Below, one piece after another: positions 42,266 through 51,128 of a stretch of 64,000 nucleotides of DNA. Position 1 is the first letter of the stretch; the number at the start of each line of letters is the position of its first letter. A model generated the notes under the pieces. It did not search any database. It was not told the DNA's origin and saw only the letters and a list, made by a program, of their open reading frames with translations. The DNA lies in NCBI RefSeq assembly GCF_039542905.1, contig NZ_BAABIS010000001.1, positions 682,001 to 746,000 of the forward strand. The letters are read 5' to 3'. The DNA comes from Kitasatospora terrestris (lineage in GTDB: Bacteria; Actinomycetota; Actinomycetes; Streptomycetales; Streptomycetaceae). A program made the translations under genes and the position numbers.

Positions 42266-42492
42266 GAGTCCCACACCTCCATCGCCCGGGGAGGGTTCCA
42301 GCCTGCCGAGGGCCCGCCGCGCGCAGCAGCTCGCAGCGCTCGTGCAGCGCATCACCGGCTGTGCTGCCGTGCGGTGCGGTGCGCAAGGATCGTTCGGGTC
42401 CGACGGCGTGTCAGGCCGCGCTCGCTCCGAGTCGATCTACCGTGGCTATCGGCTCCCGGGTGCCGGGACGACGGGCACGGAACGAGGTCGGG

Positions 42493-43806
42493 ATGGACGC
42501 GGGGCTGTGCGTGGGCCGTCGGGTGGCGCTGCTGCGGGAGGCGTCCGGGCTCACCCGGGCCGAGGTCGCCGAGGCGGTCGGGCGCAGCACCGAATGGCTG
42601 CGGGCCGCCGAGGCCGGCCGGCAGCGGCTCGACCGGTACGCGATGGTCGACGCCCTCGCCGACGCGCTCGGCGTCGCGCCCGGCGAGCTGCTGGGCCTGC
42701 CGTGCGGCCGGGAGGACCCGGTCACCGGGCCGCTCCACCGGGCCGTCCCGGCGCTGCGTCGGGCCCTGCTGCGGTCCGGGATCCCCGCCCGGGCTGCGGC
42801 CGACCTGCCGGGGGCCGACCTGCCCTCCACCGGCTCGCTCTCCGCCGGCGCGCGACCGGCCGGCACCGCCGCCACCGGCGCACGATCCGCCGGCCCGTCC
42901 CCCGCCCACGTGTTCACCGCGGGCCCGGACCCCGCCGACCGGCCGTCCGTCGACGCGCTGCGGCACCGCCTGTCGGCGGCGGTCCGCCACCGGCAGGAAG
43001 CCCGCTGGACCAACCTCGCCCTCGCCCTGCCCCCGCTCATGGACGACCTGCGAGCCCGCACCGCCGACGCCCCGGCCGACACCGAGCCGTCCCGGCTCCT
43101 CGCGCGGGCCCTGCACGAGGCCGCCCTCCTGGCCAAGCGCCTGGGCGCGCTCGACCTGGCGGCGCTCGCGGCCGCGGAGGTGCGCCACCTCGCCGAGCCC
43201 GCCGCGGACCCGGTGCTGTCGGCGTCGGCGCTGTGGCTGCAGGCCGAGGTCGGCCTGGCTGCGGGCGCGGTGTCCGAGGCCGCTGAGTGCCTGGACGCCG
43301 GGCTGGCCGCGGCCGGGGCGGTGCTCGGCCGGGCGGCCCCGCAGGCGTGGGCGGTGTGGGGCACCCTGCACCTGGTGTCGGCCGTGCTGGAGGGGCAGCG
43401 CGGCCGACAGGCGGAGTCCTCGGCGCACCTGGCCGAGGCGGCCTCGGCCCTCGCGCACACGGATGCGTCGTCGTCCGGACCGACCGGGTTCGGCGAGGGC
43501 GAGTGGGCCGTCCACACCGTCCACGCGGCCCTCGAACTCGGCGAGGACCTGGGCGCCCTGGCGCGGATCGAGGGGATGGATCTCCGTGCCCTCCCGGCCG
43601 AGCGCCGGGCCCGGCACGGCATCGACCGGGCGCGTGCCGCGGCCCGCGCGGGGGACGCGGTGGGCGCGGCGGGTGAACTGCTGGCCGCCGACCGGGTGGC
43701 CGCCCAGGTGGTGCGGACCCATCCCTTGGCGGGCGAGCTGCTGCGCACCGCGCCGTCGAGCCGTCCGGTGGCGGATGCGGCGGCCCGGCTCGGGGTGCGG
43801 CTGTGA
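42493..43806 (+). CDS. XRE-family regulator with TPR-like C-terminal domain
   Basis: 437 residues. An N-terminal HTH_XRE (VGRRVALLREASGLTRAEVA, EAVGRSTEWLRAAEAGRQRL) is followed by a Pro/Ala/Ser linker (about 100-155) and a helical repeat region (WTNLALALPPLMDDLRARTA; LHEAALLAKRLGALDLAALA). This is the common streptomycete design of regulators that sense through a TPR-like domain. The ATG has GAGGTCGGG upstream; longer in-frame starts would add Arg-rich noise. The downstream flavoprotein starts 187 bp later. Confidence 0.88.
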   Translation: MDAGLCVGRRVALLREASGLTRAEVAEAVGRSTEWLRAAEAGRQRLDRYAMVDALADALGVAPGELLGLPCGREDPVTGPLHRAVPALRRALLRSGIPARAAADLPGADLPSTGSLSAGARPAGTAATGARSAGPSPAHVFTAGPDPADRPSVDALRHRLSAAVRHRQEARWTNLALALPPLMDDLRARTADAPADTEPSRLLARALHEAALLAKRLGALDLAALAAAEVRHLAEPAADPVLSASALWLQAEVGLAAGAVSEAAECLDAGLAAAGAVLGRAAPQAWAVWGTLHLVSAVLEGQRGRQAESSAHLAEAASALAHTDASSSGPTGFGEGEWAVHTVHAALELGEDLGALARIEGMDLRALPAERRARHGIDRARAAARAGDAVGAAGELLAADRVAAQVVRTHPLAGELLRTAPSSRPVADAAARLGVRL

Positions 43807-43993
43807 CGGCTGCGGCGGCTTCGGGCCGCACGGCGGCGGTGGCCGCGTCGGCGGCCCTGCGGCGCGGGCCCGGAATCCGGTCGGACCCGCGGCTCCGAAC
43901 CAGCCGGGCAGGCGGGCCGGACACCGCGCGCGGCACGGACCGGCGTGGCGGGCCCGGCGGCAGCGGCCGGGAGGACAGGGCGAACGAGGAGGC

Positions 43994-45241
43994 ATGATGC
44001 GTGCGGTCGGTTCGGCGGATGTCGTGGTGGTCGGGGCCGGCCTGGCGGGGCTGGCGTGCGCGCTGGACCTCGCGGCGGCCGGGCGGCAGGTCCGGCTGCT
44101 GGAGGCGTCGGACGGGGTGGGCGGGCGGATGCGCACCGACCTCGTCGACGGGTTCCGGCTGGACCGCGGGTTCCAGGTGTTCAACACCGCGTACCCGCAG
44201 GTCCGGCGCCGGCTGGACGTGCGGGCGCTGCGGCTGCACCGGTTCACCCCGGGCTTCGTCCTGACCGGGTCGCACGGCCGGTTCCGGTTCGTCGATCCGC
44301 TGCGGCGGCCCGATCTGGCGGCCGACCTGCTGCCCGGCCGGATGCTGCCGCCGCGGGACGTCGTGGCGCTCGGTGTCCTCGGTGCGCGTGACCGGCTGCT
44401 GCCGGCCTCCCTGCTGCGCGGCGGGCGCGACGTGTCGACGGTGGCGGCGCTGCGCGGTGCGGGGGTCTCGCTGCAGACGGTCGACGGGGTGCTGCGGCCC
44501 TTCCTCGCCGGGATCTTCCTGGAGGACACGCTGACCACCTCCAGCCGGGTGTTCCACTTCTACTGGCGCAGCATGATGCGCGGGTCGCTCACCCTGCCCG
44601 AGGCCGGAATCGGAGCCGTGCCGGCCCAGCTTGCCGCGCAACTCCCGCCGGGGACGCTGGAGTTGGAGGCCCGGGTCGCGGGCGTGGGCGAGGACGGCGT
44701 GCAGCTGGAGGGCGGCCGGGAGATCGGCGCGCGCTGCGTGGTGGTGGCCACCGACCCGCGCACCGCGGGCGCTCTGCTGCCGGGCCTGCCGGTGCCGGCG
44801 CTCCGGGCGGTGACGACCTTCTACCATGCGGCCGAGCGCAGCCCCCGGGCCGAGCCGATGCTCCTGGTCGACTCCGACCGCCGGCTGCTCAACTCGGTGG
44901 TCCTCTCCGAGGTGGTGCCGGGCTGCGCCCCGCCGGGGCTCTCGCTGGTGTCGACCTCGGTGCTGGGCACCGGCGCCGACGAGGGCGCGGTCCGGGCCCG
45001 GCTCGGGGAGCTGTACGGGTGCGACACCTCGGGGTGGCGGTCGCTCGCCGCGTACCGGATCCCCGGGGCGCTGCCGGCCATGCCGGCCCCGCACCCGCTG
45101 AGCCGCAGCAGCCGGTGGGCGCCGGGGCGGTACGTGTGCGGCGACCACCGGGCCACCGGGTCGGTGCAGGGCGCGCTGGCGTCGGGGGCGCGAGCGGCCC
45201 GCGAGGTGCTGGCCGACCTCGCGTCCGCGTCAGGGGGCTGA
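43994..45241 (+). CDS. phytoene desaturase-like FAD-dependent oxidoreductase
   Basis: 415 residues. The FAD fingerprint VVVVGAGLAGLACALDLAAAG, LLEASDGVGGRMRTDLVDGF and RLDRGFQVFNTAYPQ mark the amine oxidase/carotenoid desaturase superfamily; the C-terminal YVCGDHRATGSVQGALASG binds FAD. The FxVFxTAYP form is typical of a less-studied clade, so the substrate (carotenoid or other polyene) is only a guess. A GAGGAGG site is 4-7 nt from two adjacent ATGs. It ends 12 bp inside the convergent photolyase-like gene. Confidence 0.9.
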   Translation: MMRAVGSADVVVVGAGLAGLACALDLAAAGRQVRLLEASDGVGGRMRTDLVDGFRLDRGFQVFNTAYPQVRRRLDVRALRLHRFTPGFVLTGSHGRFRFVDPLRRPDLAADLLPGRMLPPRDVVALGVLGARDRLLPASLLRGGRDVSTVAALRGAGVSLQTVDGVLRPFLAGIFLEDTLTTSSRVFHFYWRSMMRGSLTLPEAGIGAVPAQLAAQLPPGTLELEARVAGVGEDGVQLEGGREIGARCVVVATDPRTAGALLPGLPVPALRAVTTFYHAAERSPRAEPMLLVDSDRRLLNSVVLSEVVPGCAPPGLSLVSTSVLGTGADEGAVRARLGELYGCDTSGWRSLAAYRIPGALPAMPAPHPLSRSSRWAPGRYVCGDHRATGSVQGALASGARAAREVLADLASASGG

Positions 45242-46744
45242 CGCCCCGCGGGCGGCCTCGGCGGCGAGCACCTCGGGCAGGCCGGTGAGCCGGTCCAGCC
45301 CGGCGACCGAGCGGGCGGTGCGGTGGTTGGCGGCGAGGACGTCCCGGTGGCGGTCGACGAAGGCCCAGTACCCGGTGGTGAACGGGCAGGCCCGCTCGCC
45401 GAGCCGCTCGGTGGGCCGGTACGGGCACGGGCCGCAGAAGTCGCTCATCCGGTGCAGGTACGCGCCGCCGGCCGCGTACGGCTTGGTGGTGATCCTGCCG
45501 CCGTCGGCGTACTGGGACATGCCGACCACGTTAGGGACCATCACCCAGTCGTAGCCGTCGACGAAGCACCGGTGGAACCAGTCGGTGACCGCGGCCGGGT
45601 CGTAGCCGTGCTGGAGCGCCCAGTTGCCGAGCACCATCAGCCGCGGGATGTGGTGCACCCACCCGCTGTCGCGGACCTCGGCGAGCACCCGGGACAGGCA
45701 CCGGGCCTGCACCGCGTCGGCGTCCAGGTCGGCGAACCAGTCGGGCAGCGCGCTGCGGTGGCCGAGCGCGTTGGCGGAGCGGTGCCCCTCCCCCAGGTGC
45801 CAGTACAGCTGCCACACGTACTCCCGCCAGCCCGCCACCTGCCGGACGAAGCCCTCCACGCTGTTGAGCGGCGCGGCCCCGCCGCGGTACGCCGCCTCGG
45901 CTCGGCGCACGCACGCGCCGGGATGCAGCAGGCCCAGGTTGAGCGGGACGGAGAGCAGGCTGTGCGCCATCCACGGGTCCTCGTGCAGCATCGCGTCCTC
46001 CCACCGCCCGAAGTGGGCGAGCCGGGCGGTCGCGAAGTGCTCCAGGGCCTCCTCGGCCTCGGCGCGGGTGGCGGCGAAGCGGCGCGGGCCGTCGCGGCCG
46101 ACGAAGGACACCTCGCCCGAGCGCTCCCAACGGTCCAGGTCGGCCCGGACCTGCCGGTCGATGTCGTCCTCGACCGGCCAGCGGGGCGGGGGGACGGGCA
46201 GCGTCGGCGCGCCGCGCGGCGGCGGTTCCCGGTTGTCCCGGTCGAGGTTCCACCGGCCGCCGGCGGGCTCGCCGTCGGGGTCGAGCAGCAGGTGCTCGGC
46301 CCGGCGGACCCGGCGGTAGAAGTCCTCCAGCAGCAGGCGCCGCCCGCCCAGCCCGTCCGCCCAGCGGCGGAAGTCCGCGAACGGCACCAGGAAGCCGCGC
46401 GGGGGCAGCACCTCCACCTGCGGCAGGGAGGTCACCAGCCCGAGGGCGGCCCGGGAGGTCGGGTGGCACACCGTCACCGGCGCCGAACCCACCGCCCGGC
46501 GCAACCCCTCCCGGTACGTCTCCGCCCGGACGTACCGGGCCCGGTCGCCCAGTTCGGCGGCCCGGTGCCGCATCGCCGACAGGACCAGGTGCGCCTTCGC
46601 CCGGTGGAACCGCCGCCGGCGGAACACCGACCGGGCCTCGATCAGCAGCACGGGCGCGTCGGCGTCCGGCCCGTCCTCGCCCGGCTCGGTGAAGTGCGGG
46701 CCCAGCTGGTCGCCGAACAGCCAGTGCGTGCGCGCCGTGCTCAT
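45230..46744 (-). CDS. FeS-type cryptochrome/photolyase-related protein
   Basis: 504 residues. THWLFGDQLGPHF and LLIEARSVFRRRRFHRAKAH identify the prokaryotic (6-4) photolyase/FeS-BCP family (DPRP). Four cluster cysteines are seen in RCFVDGYDW, CGPC and ERACPF, consistent with a [4Fe-4S] cluster, and FAD-site segments include SPLLNVG-like LLSVPLNLGLLHPGACV and HHIPRLMVLGNWALQHGYDP. It should repair UV (6-4) photoproducts or sense light. The ATG at 46744 overlaps the stop of a 10-residue upstream reading frame. Confidence 0.93.
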   Translation of the reverse strand: MSTARTHWLFGDQLGPHFTEPGEDGPDADAPVLLIEARSVFRRRRFHRAKAHLVLSAMRHRAAELGDRARYVRAETYREGLRRAVGSAPVTVCHPTSRAALGLVTSLPQVEVLPPRGFLVPFADFRRWADGLGGRRLLLEDFYRRVRRAEHLLLDPDGEPAGGRWNLDRDNREPPPRGAPTLPVPPPRWPVEDDIDRQVRADLDRWERSGEVSFVGRDGPRRFAATRAEAEEALEHFATARLAHFGRWEDAMLHEDPWMAHSLLSVPLNLGLLHPGACVRRAEAAYRGGAAPLNSVEGFVRQVAGWREYVWQLYWHLGEGHRSANALGHRSALPDWFADLDADAVQARCLSRVLAEVRDSGWVHHIPRLMVLGNWALQHGYDPAAVTDWFHRCFVDGYDWVMVPNVVGMSQYADGGRITTKPYAAGGAYLHRMSDFCGPCPYRPTERLGERACPFTTGYWAFVDRHRDVLAANHRTARSVAGLDRLTGLPEVLAAEAARGASAP

Positions 46745-46773
46745 CGGGTGGCCGCCGCGGGGTGGAAGTCCAT
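46741..46773 (-). CDS. possible 10-residue upstream peptide coupled to the photolyase-like gene
   Basis: ATG with AGGAG 8 nt upstream, then MDFHPAAATR and TGA; the TGA overlaps the ATG of the photolyase-like gene (ATGA). The photolyase ATG itself lacks a good ribosome binding site (GCCACCCG), so ribosomes could load at the short frame and restart. May be a translational-coupling device or chance. Confidence 0.45.
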   Translation of the reverse strand: MDFHPAAATR

Positions 46774-46947
46774 GGTCACTCTCCTGCACGCACCCGGAGC
46801 GGGCGCCTCCGACCACCACCCTCGGCGCTCGGGATCCGGCCGAACACTCGCATCGTTCGCGCATCGGTACCCGCACAGAAGCGTGCGCGGGGGTCACGCC
46901 GCCTCGCGAGCCGTCGGCGTGCGTGGCGGGGTCGGGGTCCGGCGGCG

Positions 46948-47643
46948 TCAGCGGGTGAAGGTGTCGATGGCGGCGATCCGCCAACGGCCTCCCTCGCGGA
47001 CGGCGTCCACGGCGAACATGGCGGCGGCGTAGCTCGCGTCGTCCTTGCCGGTGGTGCCGGCCGCCGTACTGACGTTGCGCTGGTCCGCGAAGACCAGCAG
47101 CCTGGCCCGGTCCCCGTCGAGTCGGACCACACCGGCGTCCGTGACGGTGGTGGTGAGCACCAGCTTCTGCTGCGGGGCCTGTTGGCGGACCTGGGCCAGC
47201 ATGCCGGCGTACTGCTGGACGGCCGCGCCGGTGAGCAGGGTCTTGGCGGCGTCGTCGGTGCGGGCGGTGTCGGCGTAGTTGTACGAGAACAGGGCGTTCA
47301 CCGCCTGGATCACGGCGCCCTTGACCTCGCTCGTCCGGGCCGGGTCGGCGAGCGCGGCGTTGTGCGCGGCGCCCCCCGAGCGGAGGTCGGCCGCCCGGCT
47401 CGCCGCGAGCGCGCTGAAGCCGCCGAGCAGCACGCTGAGCAGGGCGAGCGCCGCGAGCACCGGCGTCCGGCGGGATCGGCGGGGTGGGGCGTCCCCGGCC
47501 GCGGCTTCGGGGGCGGCTTCTGGGGCGGCCCCGGGGGCGGTCCCGGGGGCGGGCAGGCGGGCGGGCGCGGTGGTCTCCGCGGCGGACGGGCGTGCGGCGA
47601 GGCGGCGTTGACGGTTGATCACGTGGCGGGTGGTGGTCGACAT
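46948..47643 (-). CDS. Mce-associated membrane protein
   Basis: 231 residues. Cytoplasmic Pro/Ala-rich N-terminus, one helix (TPVLAALALLSVLLGGFSAL), then an NTF2-like outer domain (VIQAVNALFSYNYADTARTD; LVLTTTVTDAGVVRLDGDRA; GGRWRIAAIDTFTR). This is the Mam/OmamA-type accessory design that stabilises Mce transporters in mycobacteria. Last gene of the long mce operon, 47 bp after its neighbour. Confidence 0.85.
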   Translation of the reverse strand: MSTTTRHVINRQRRLAARPSAAETTAPARLPAPGTAPGAAPEAAPEAAAGDAPPRRSRRTPVLAALALLSVLLGGFSALAASRAADLRSGGAAHNAALADPARTSEVKGAVIQAVNALFSYNYADTARTDDAAKTLLTGAAVQQYAGMLAQVRQQAPQQKLVLTTTVTDAGVVRLDGDRARLLVFADQRNVSTAAGTTGKDDASYAAAMFAVDAVREGGRWRIAAIDTFTR

Positions 47644-47690
47644 GGCGTCCTTTCACGGGTGACAGGCGGCGGGCTGGGCAGCGGCGGGGG

Positions 47691-48218
47691 CTACCCGCCG
47701 GTGGCGGACCCCATGGGCGCCTGGCCGAGGGCGCTGAGCTTCCAGCCCGTGGACGTGCGGGTCAGTTCGCCGAGCAGCCGGCTGTCCTTGACGGCGGGCT
47801 GCTGCTCGGGCGCCCGGACGGTGATCCGCAGGGCCACCAGCACCGCCGCCCGGCCCGAGCGTTCGTCCAGTTCCGTCACCGCCCCGGCCAGCACCTTGGC
47901 GGTGCTCACCGTCTGCGCCTGGGTCACCTGCTTGCCGAACTCCGTCCGTCCCTGGACGAGTTGCTCGTGCAGGTCGCCGGTGGTGGAGGCCTCCCAGAGG
48001 TCCAGCCCCCGGGCGAGGTCGGCGTGGTCGAGGGTGTTCATGTTCTGGATCGCCTGCTCGCCCGCCGCCAGCGCCTGGTCCCGGGAACGGGCGTAGGCCG
48101 CGGTGTCGTCGTGCGCAGCGGAGTACCAGGACCATCCCGTCCAGGCGGCCGCTACCGCCGCGGCGACCAGGAGCGCCACGGCCGCCGTCAGGACCGGGTC
48201 GAGCCGTCGTGTCGCCAT
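47691..48218 (-). CDS. Mce-associated membrane protein
   Basis: 175 residues. One N-terminal helix (DPVLTAAVALLVAAAVAAAW) and an outer domain: SWYSAAHDDTAAYARSRDQA, NTLDHADLARGLDLWEASTT, TGWKLSALGQAP. The pattern 'anchor, then AYARSRDQAL..., then LDxWEASTTG' recurs in the other accessory genes here, indicating duplication. Starts 11 bp after the upstream gene's stop. Confidence 0.85.
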   Translation of the reverse strand: MATRRLDPVLTAAVALLVAAAVAAAWTGWSWYSAAHDDTAAYARSRDQALAAGEQAIQNMNTLDHADLARGLDLWEASTTGDLHEQLVQGRTEFGKQVTQAQTVSTAKVLAGAVTELDERSGRAAVLVALRITVRAPEQQPAVKDSRLLGELTRTSTGWKLSALGQAPMGSATGG

Positions 48219-48229
48219 GTTCCGTTCTC

Positions 48230-48754
48230 CTAACGGGCTTTGAGTTCGGTGATCCGCCAGTGGCCACCCGTCCGGCGGGCCGTGACCGAGAGCTGGGCGG
48301 CGGTCGTGTTCGCGGACTTCCCCTCGCGCTGGGCAGTCTGGTCGAGGAAGACCAGCAACTTTGCCTGCTCGCCGACCAGTTCGGTGACCCCTGCGCGCAC
48401 GACGCGGGTGGTCAGGGTCAGCTTCTGGTCCTTCACCTGCTGCTGCACCTGCCCGAACAGGGCCTGGTACTGCGTGGCGGCCGTGCCGTCCAGCAGCTCG
48501 CCGGCCGCCTTCGCCGTCGCGGCGGTGTCGGCGGGCGTGTAGGAGAAGATCCGGCCGAGCGCGTTGCCGACGTCTCCCACCACCTCGGCGGTGGTCTGGG
48601 CGTCGGTGAGCGCCCGGTCGGCGTTCGCCCGGGCCTCGGCCCGGTTGGCGAGGAGGAAGAAGGTGCTTCCCACGAGGACGAGCACCGCGAGGGCGAGCGG
48701 CAGCGGCCGGAGCCTCTGCCGGGGCGGCGGTGCGGGGAGGTCGTCGGCCGTCAC
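48230..48754 (-). CDS. Mce-associated membrane protein
   Basis: 174 residues. Helix LPLALAVLVLVGSTFFLLAN, then ALTDAQTTAEVVGDVGNALG, RIFSYTPADTAATAKAAGEL and a terminal GGHWRITELKAR. It pairs structurally with the 231-residue protein (both FSY..AD and WRI end), while the other two accessory proteins form the second type, suggesting heteromers. GTG start, GGTGG upstream; 11 bp from the preceding gene. Confidence 0.85.
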   Translation of the reverse strand: MTADDLPAPPPRQRLRPLPLALAVLVLVGSTFFLLANRAEARANADRALTDAQTTAEVVGDVGNALGRIFSYTPADTAATAKAAGELLDGTAATQYQALFGQVQQQVKDQKLTLTTRVVRAGVTELVGEQAKLLVFLDQTAQREGKSANTTAAQLSVTARRTGGHWRITELKAR

Positions 48755-48765
48755 GGGTGGTCCTC

Positions 48766-49860
48766 TCAGCTGGCGCCGACGGGCACGGCGGTCAGCGAGG
48801 TGACCTTCCAGCCGTCGGCTGTCCGGGCGAGCCCGGCCTCGAAGCGTTTGCGGTCGGTGCTGGGGCTGCCGGCCTTGGGTGACAGCTCGACCGTGACGGT
48901 CGCGATCAACCGGGCGGTGCCCGCGCGGGTGTCCAGTTCGGTGAGGGCGGCGTCGGTGACCGAGCCGTGCGCGGAGGTACCGGCCTGGCGCAGGGTGGTG
49001 GCGTCGGCGTCGCCGGTGCGCTGCAGTTGGTCGTGCAACGGACCGGTGGTCACCTCCAGCCACCCGCGCAGGCTCGCCTCGGCCTGCCCGGCGTCCACGG
49101 TGTTGAGCCGGTCGAGCGCCGAGCGCCCCTGCGCGAGCGCGGCGTCCCGCGCCTGCCCGAAGGCGAGCGTGTCGGACGTCCGCACCTGCCAGTACCGGCC
49201 GCCGGCCAGCACGCAGAACGCCGCGGCGAGCAGCACGGCGGCCCAGGCGGCCGCCCGACGCCACCCGGTGCGGGCACCCGGGCCCACCGCCGGAGGGGCT
49301 GCCGCGCCCCGCACCTCGCACGCGGGCTCGGCGGGGGTGTCCGAGGGCTCGCCGGCCTTCGGCAGGTCGACCTCCGGCAAGGGCTCGTCGGGGTACTGCG
49401 GCTCGACCGCCTGCGGCAGCTCGACCGCTCGCGGGGGCTCCGCCGTGGCAGTCATGGTCGCCTGCGGGGGCTCACCCGGAGTGCTCTCGGCCGCGAGCGG
49501 GGGCTCCGCCCGGGTCGGCTCGACCCCCTGCCAGGGCTCCGCCGGGGCGGGCTCGGTCGTCAGGGCCTGCGGCAGCTCGACCGCTCGCGGAGGCTCCGCC
49601 CGGGTCGGCTCGACCCCCTGCCAGGGCTCCGCCAGGGCGGGCTCGACTGCCAGGGCCTGCGGCAGCTCGACCGCTCGCGGGGGCTCCGCCGTGGCGGTCA
49701 TGGCCGCCTGCGAGGGCTCACCCGGAGTGGTCTCGGCCGCGAGCGGGGGCTCCGCCCGGGTCGGCTCGACCACCTGCCGGGGCTCCGCCGGGGCGGGCTC
49801 GGCTGCCAGGGCCGGCGGCAGGGCCTGCTCCGGGTCCGCGAGCTGCTTGCGGGCGGTCAC
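48766..49860 (-). CDS. Mce-associated membrane protein with long Pro/Glu repeat region
   Basis: 364 residues. The first ~190 residues are a low-complexity cytoplasmic region built from repeats of EPTRAEPP, AVELPQAL and EPWQGVEP. Then one helix (AAAWAAVLLAAAFCVLAGGR) and an outer domain (LAFGQARDAALAQGRSALDR; LRGWLEVTTGPLHDQLQRTG; TADGWKVTSLTAVP) matching the 175-residue neighbour. The repeats are near-identical in DNA (49380-49860), so length may vary between strains. The ATG overlaps the mceF stop by 4 nt. Confidence 0.85.
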   Translation of the reverse strand: MTARKQLADPEQALPPALAAEPAPAEPRQVVEPTRAEPPLAAETTPGEPSQAAMTATAEPPRAVELPQALAVEPALAEPWQGVEPTRAEPPRAVELPQALTTEPAPAEPWQGVEPTRAEPPLAAESTPGEPPQATMTATAEPPRAVELPQAVEPQYPDEPLPEVDLPKAGEPSDTPAEPACEVRGAAAPPAVGPGARTGWRRAAAWAAVLLAAAFCVLAGGRYWQVRTSDTLAFGQARDAALAQGRSALDRLNTVDAGQAEASLRGWLEVTTGPLHDQLQRTGDADATTLRQAGTSAHGSVTDAALTELDTRAGTARLIATVTVELSPKAGSPSTDRKRFEAGLARTADGWKVTSLTAVPVGAS

Positions 49861-51128
49861 TGCGCCGCCTCCAGGCCGAGCAGGGCCGCGAGGCCGCTCG
49901 GGCCGCCGGCCGGGAGTGCGGGGAGGCCGAGGGCGCCGGGGAGTGCGGTCCGGCCCGGGTCCGTGCGGGCCGTCGTCGTGGCGGAGGACGTGGAGCCGGG
50001 CTTGGCCGGGGTGGGGACGCCGCCGCGCGGGGCGTTCGCCGAGCCGCGGACGGCGGTGCCGGTGCCGGGGCCCGCGGTGCAGCGCGCGGCGGTGTTGAAG
50101 GCGGGGGCCGGACCGGTGTCGAGGCCGTTGCGGTAGGTGGTGCCGCCGTACCCGGACGTGCAGGGCAGCGGGGAGAAGAAGGTGACGGCCATGCCCAGGT
50201 GCGCGCCCTTGTCGTCGATCGCGGTGGCTCCGGCCGCGGCCACGGCGGGGAGGCGGACCAGCAGTTCCTCCAGGCCGCGCTGGCGGGTGACCGCGAGGTC
50301 GGAGGTGGTGAGCAGGTTGGCGATCACCACGCTCAGGCCGGGGTCGAGGTCGCGGAGCAGCGCGCTCACCTGTCCGGTCGCCTCCGGCGCTGCGGCGATC
50401 AGCCGCCGCAGGTCGGTGTCGGAGTCGTTGAGCTGTCCGGCGAGGTCTGCCGCGCTGCCGGCGAAGGAGCGCAGGGCGTCGCTCTCCTCGGCCTGGGTGG
50501 TGAGGACGGCGCGGCCGTCCTCCATCAGCGTGATGTTGTTCGGCAGGGACTTGCTCGCCGCGTCGAGCAGGTGGCTGCTGTTGTCCAGCAGGGCCTGGAG
50601 GTTGGCGCTCTGGCCGTTGAAGGCGGCGCCGAACTCCTCGACCACGGTCCGCAGCGACTCCACCGGCACCGAGCCGGCCAGCGCGTCGACGCTGGTGAGC
50701 AGATTGGTGACCGGGGGCGGTACGGACGAGTCGGCGCGGGCGACCACCGCGTTGTCGGTGAGGTACGGCGGCGCGTCCTCGGTCGGCCGCAGGTCGATGT
50801 ACTGCTCGCCGACGGCGGAGAGGTTCGCCACCACGGCCTTGAGGCGGGCGGGGATGCGCGGGGTGGAGTTGTTGATCCGCAGTTCGGCCTCGACGCCGTC
50901 GGGGGTGAGCCGGATCGGGCCGACCCGGCCGACCGAGACGCCCCGGTAGGTGACGTTGGCGTGCTCGAACAGGCCCCCGGTCTCGGCGAGTTGGACCCGG
51001 ACGGTGTAGTAGCCGCGCAGCCCGACGTACCGTCCGAGGTCGGCGTACCGGACGCCCAGGTAGCTCAGCACCAGGACGGAGAGGAGCAGGAAGGCGAGGT
51101 TCTTCAGCCTGGTGGCGCGGGTGAGCAT
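49857..51128 (-). CDS. mceF: Mce-family substrate-binding protein, sixth of the set
   Basis: 423 residues. Signal-anchor KNLAFLLLSVLVLSYLGVRY, MCE/MlaD domain (about 38-115: YYTVRVQLAETGGLFEHANV, TYRGVSVGRVGPIRLT, ANLSAVGEQYIDLRP), then a long helical shaft (about 120-310) and a Thr/Pro/Gly-rich tail. Six such chains form the hexameric tunnel that carries lipids across the envelope (known from mycobacterial Mce). Its ATG shares one base with the mceE stop (TGATG). Confidence 0.92.
   Translation of the reverse strand: MLTRATRLKNLAFLLLSVLVLSYLGVRYADLGRYVGLRGYYTVRVQLAETGGLFEHANVTYRGVSVGRVGPIRLTPDGVEAELRINNSTPRIPARLKAVVANLSAVGEQYIDLRPTEDAPPYLTDNAVVARADSSVPPPVTNLLTSVDALAGSVPVESLRTVVEEFGAAFNGQSANLQALLDNSSHLLDAASKSLPNNITLMEDGRAVLTTQAEESDALRSFAGSAADLAGQLNDSDTDLRRLIAAAPEATGQVSALLRDLDPGLSVVIANLLTTSDLAVTRQRGLEELLVRLPAVAAAGATAIDDKGAHLGMAVTFFSPLPCTSGYGGTTYRNGLDTGPAPAFNTAARCTAGPGTGTAVRGSANAPRGGVPTPAKPGSTSSATTTARTDPGRTALPGALGLPALPAGGPSGLAALLGLEAAQ

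Noticed and set aside
49380-49860. Repeat block as possible CRISPR or integron array
   Set aside because: Repeats are contiguous, in-frame and coding, without unique spacers or cas genes.
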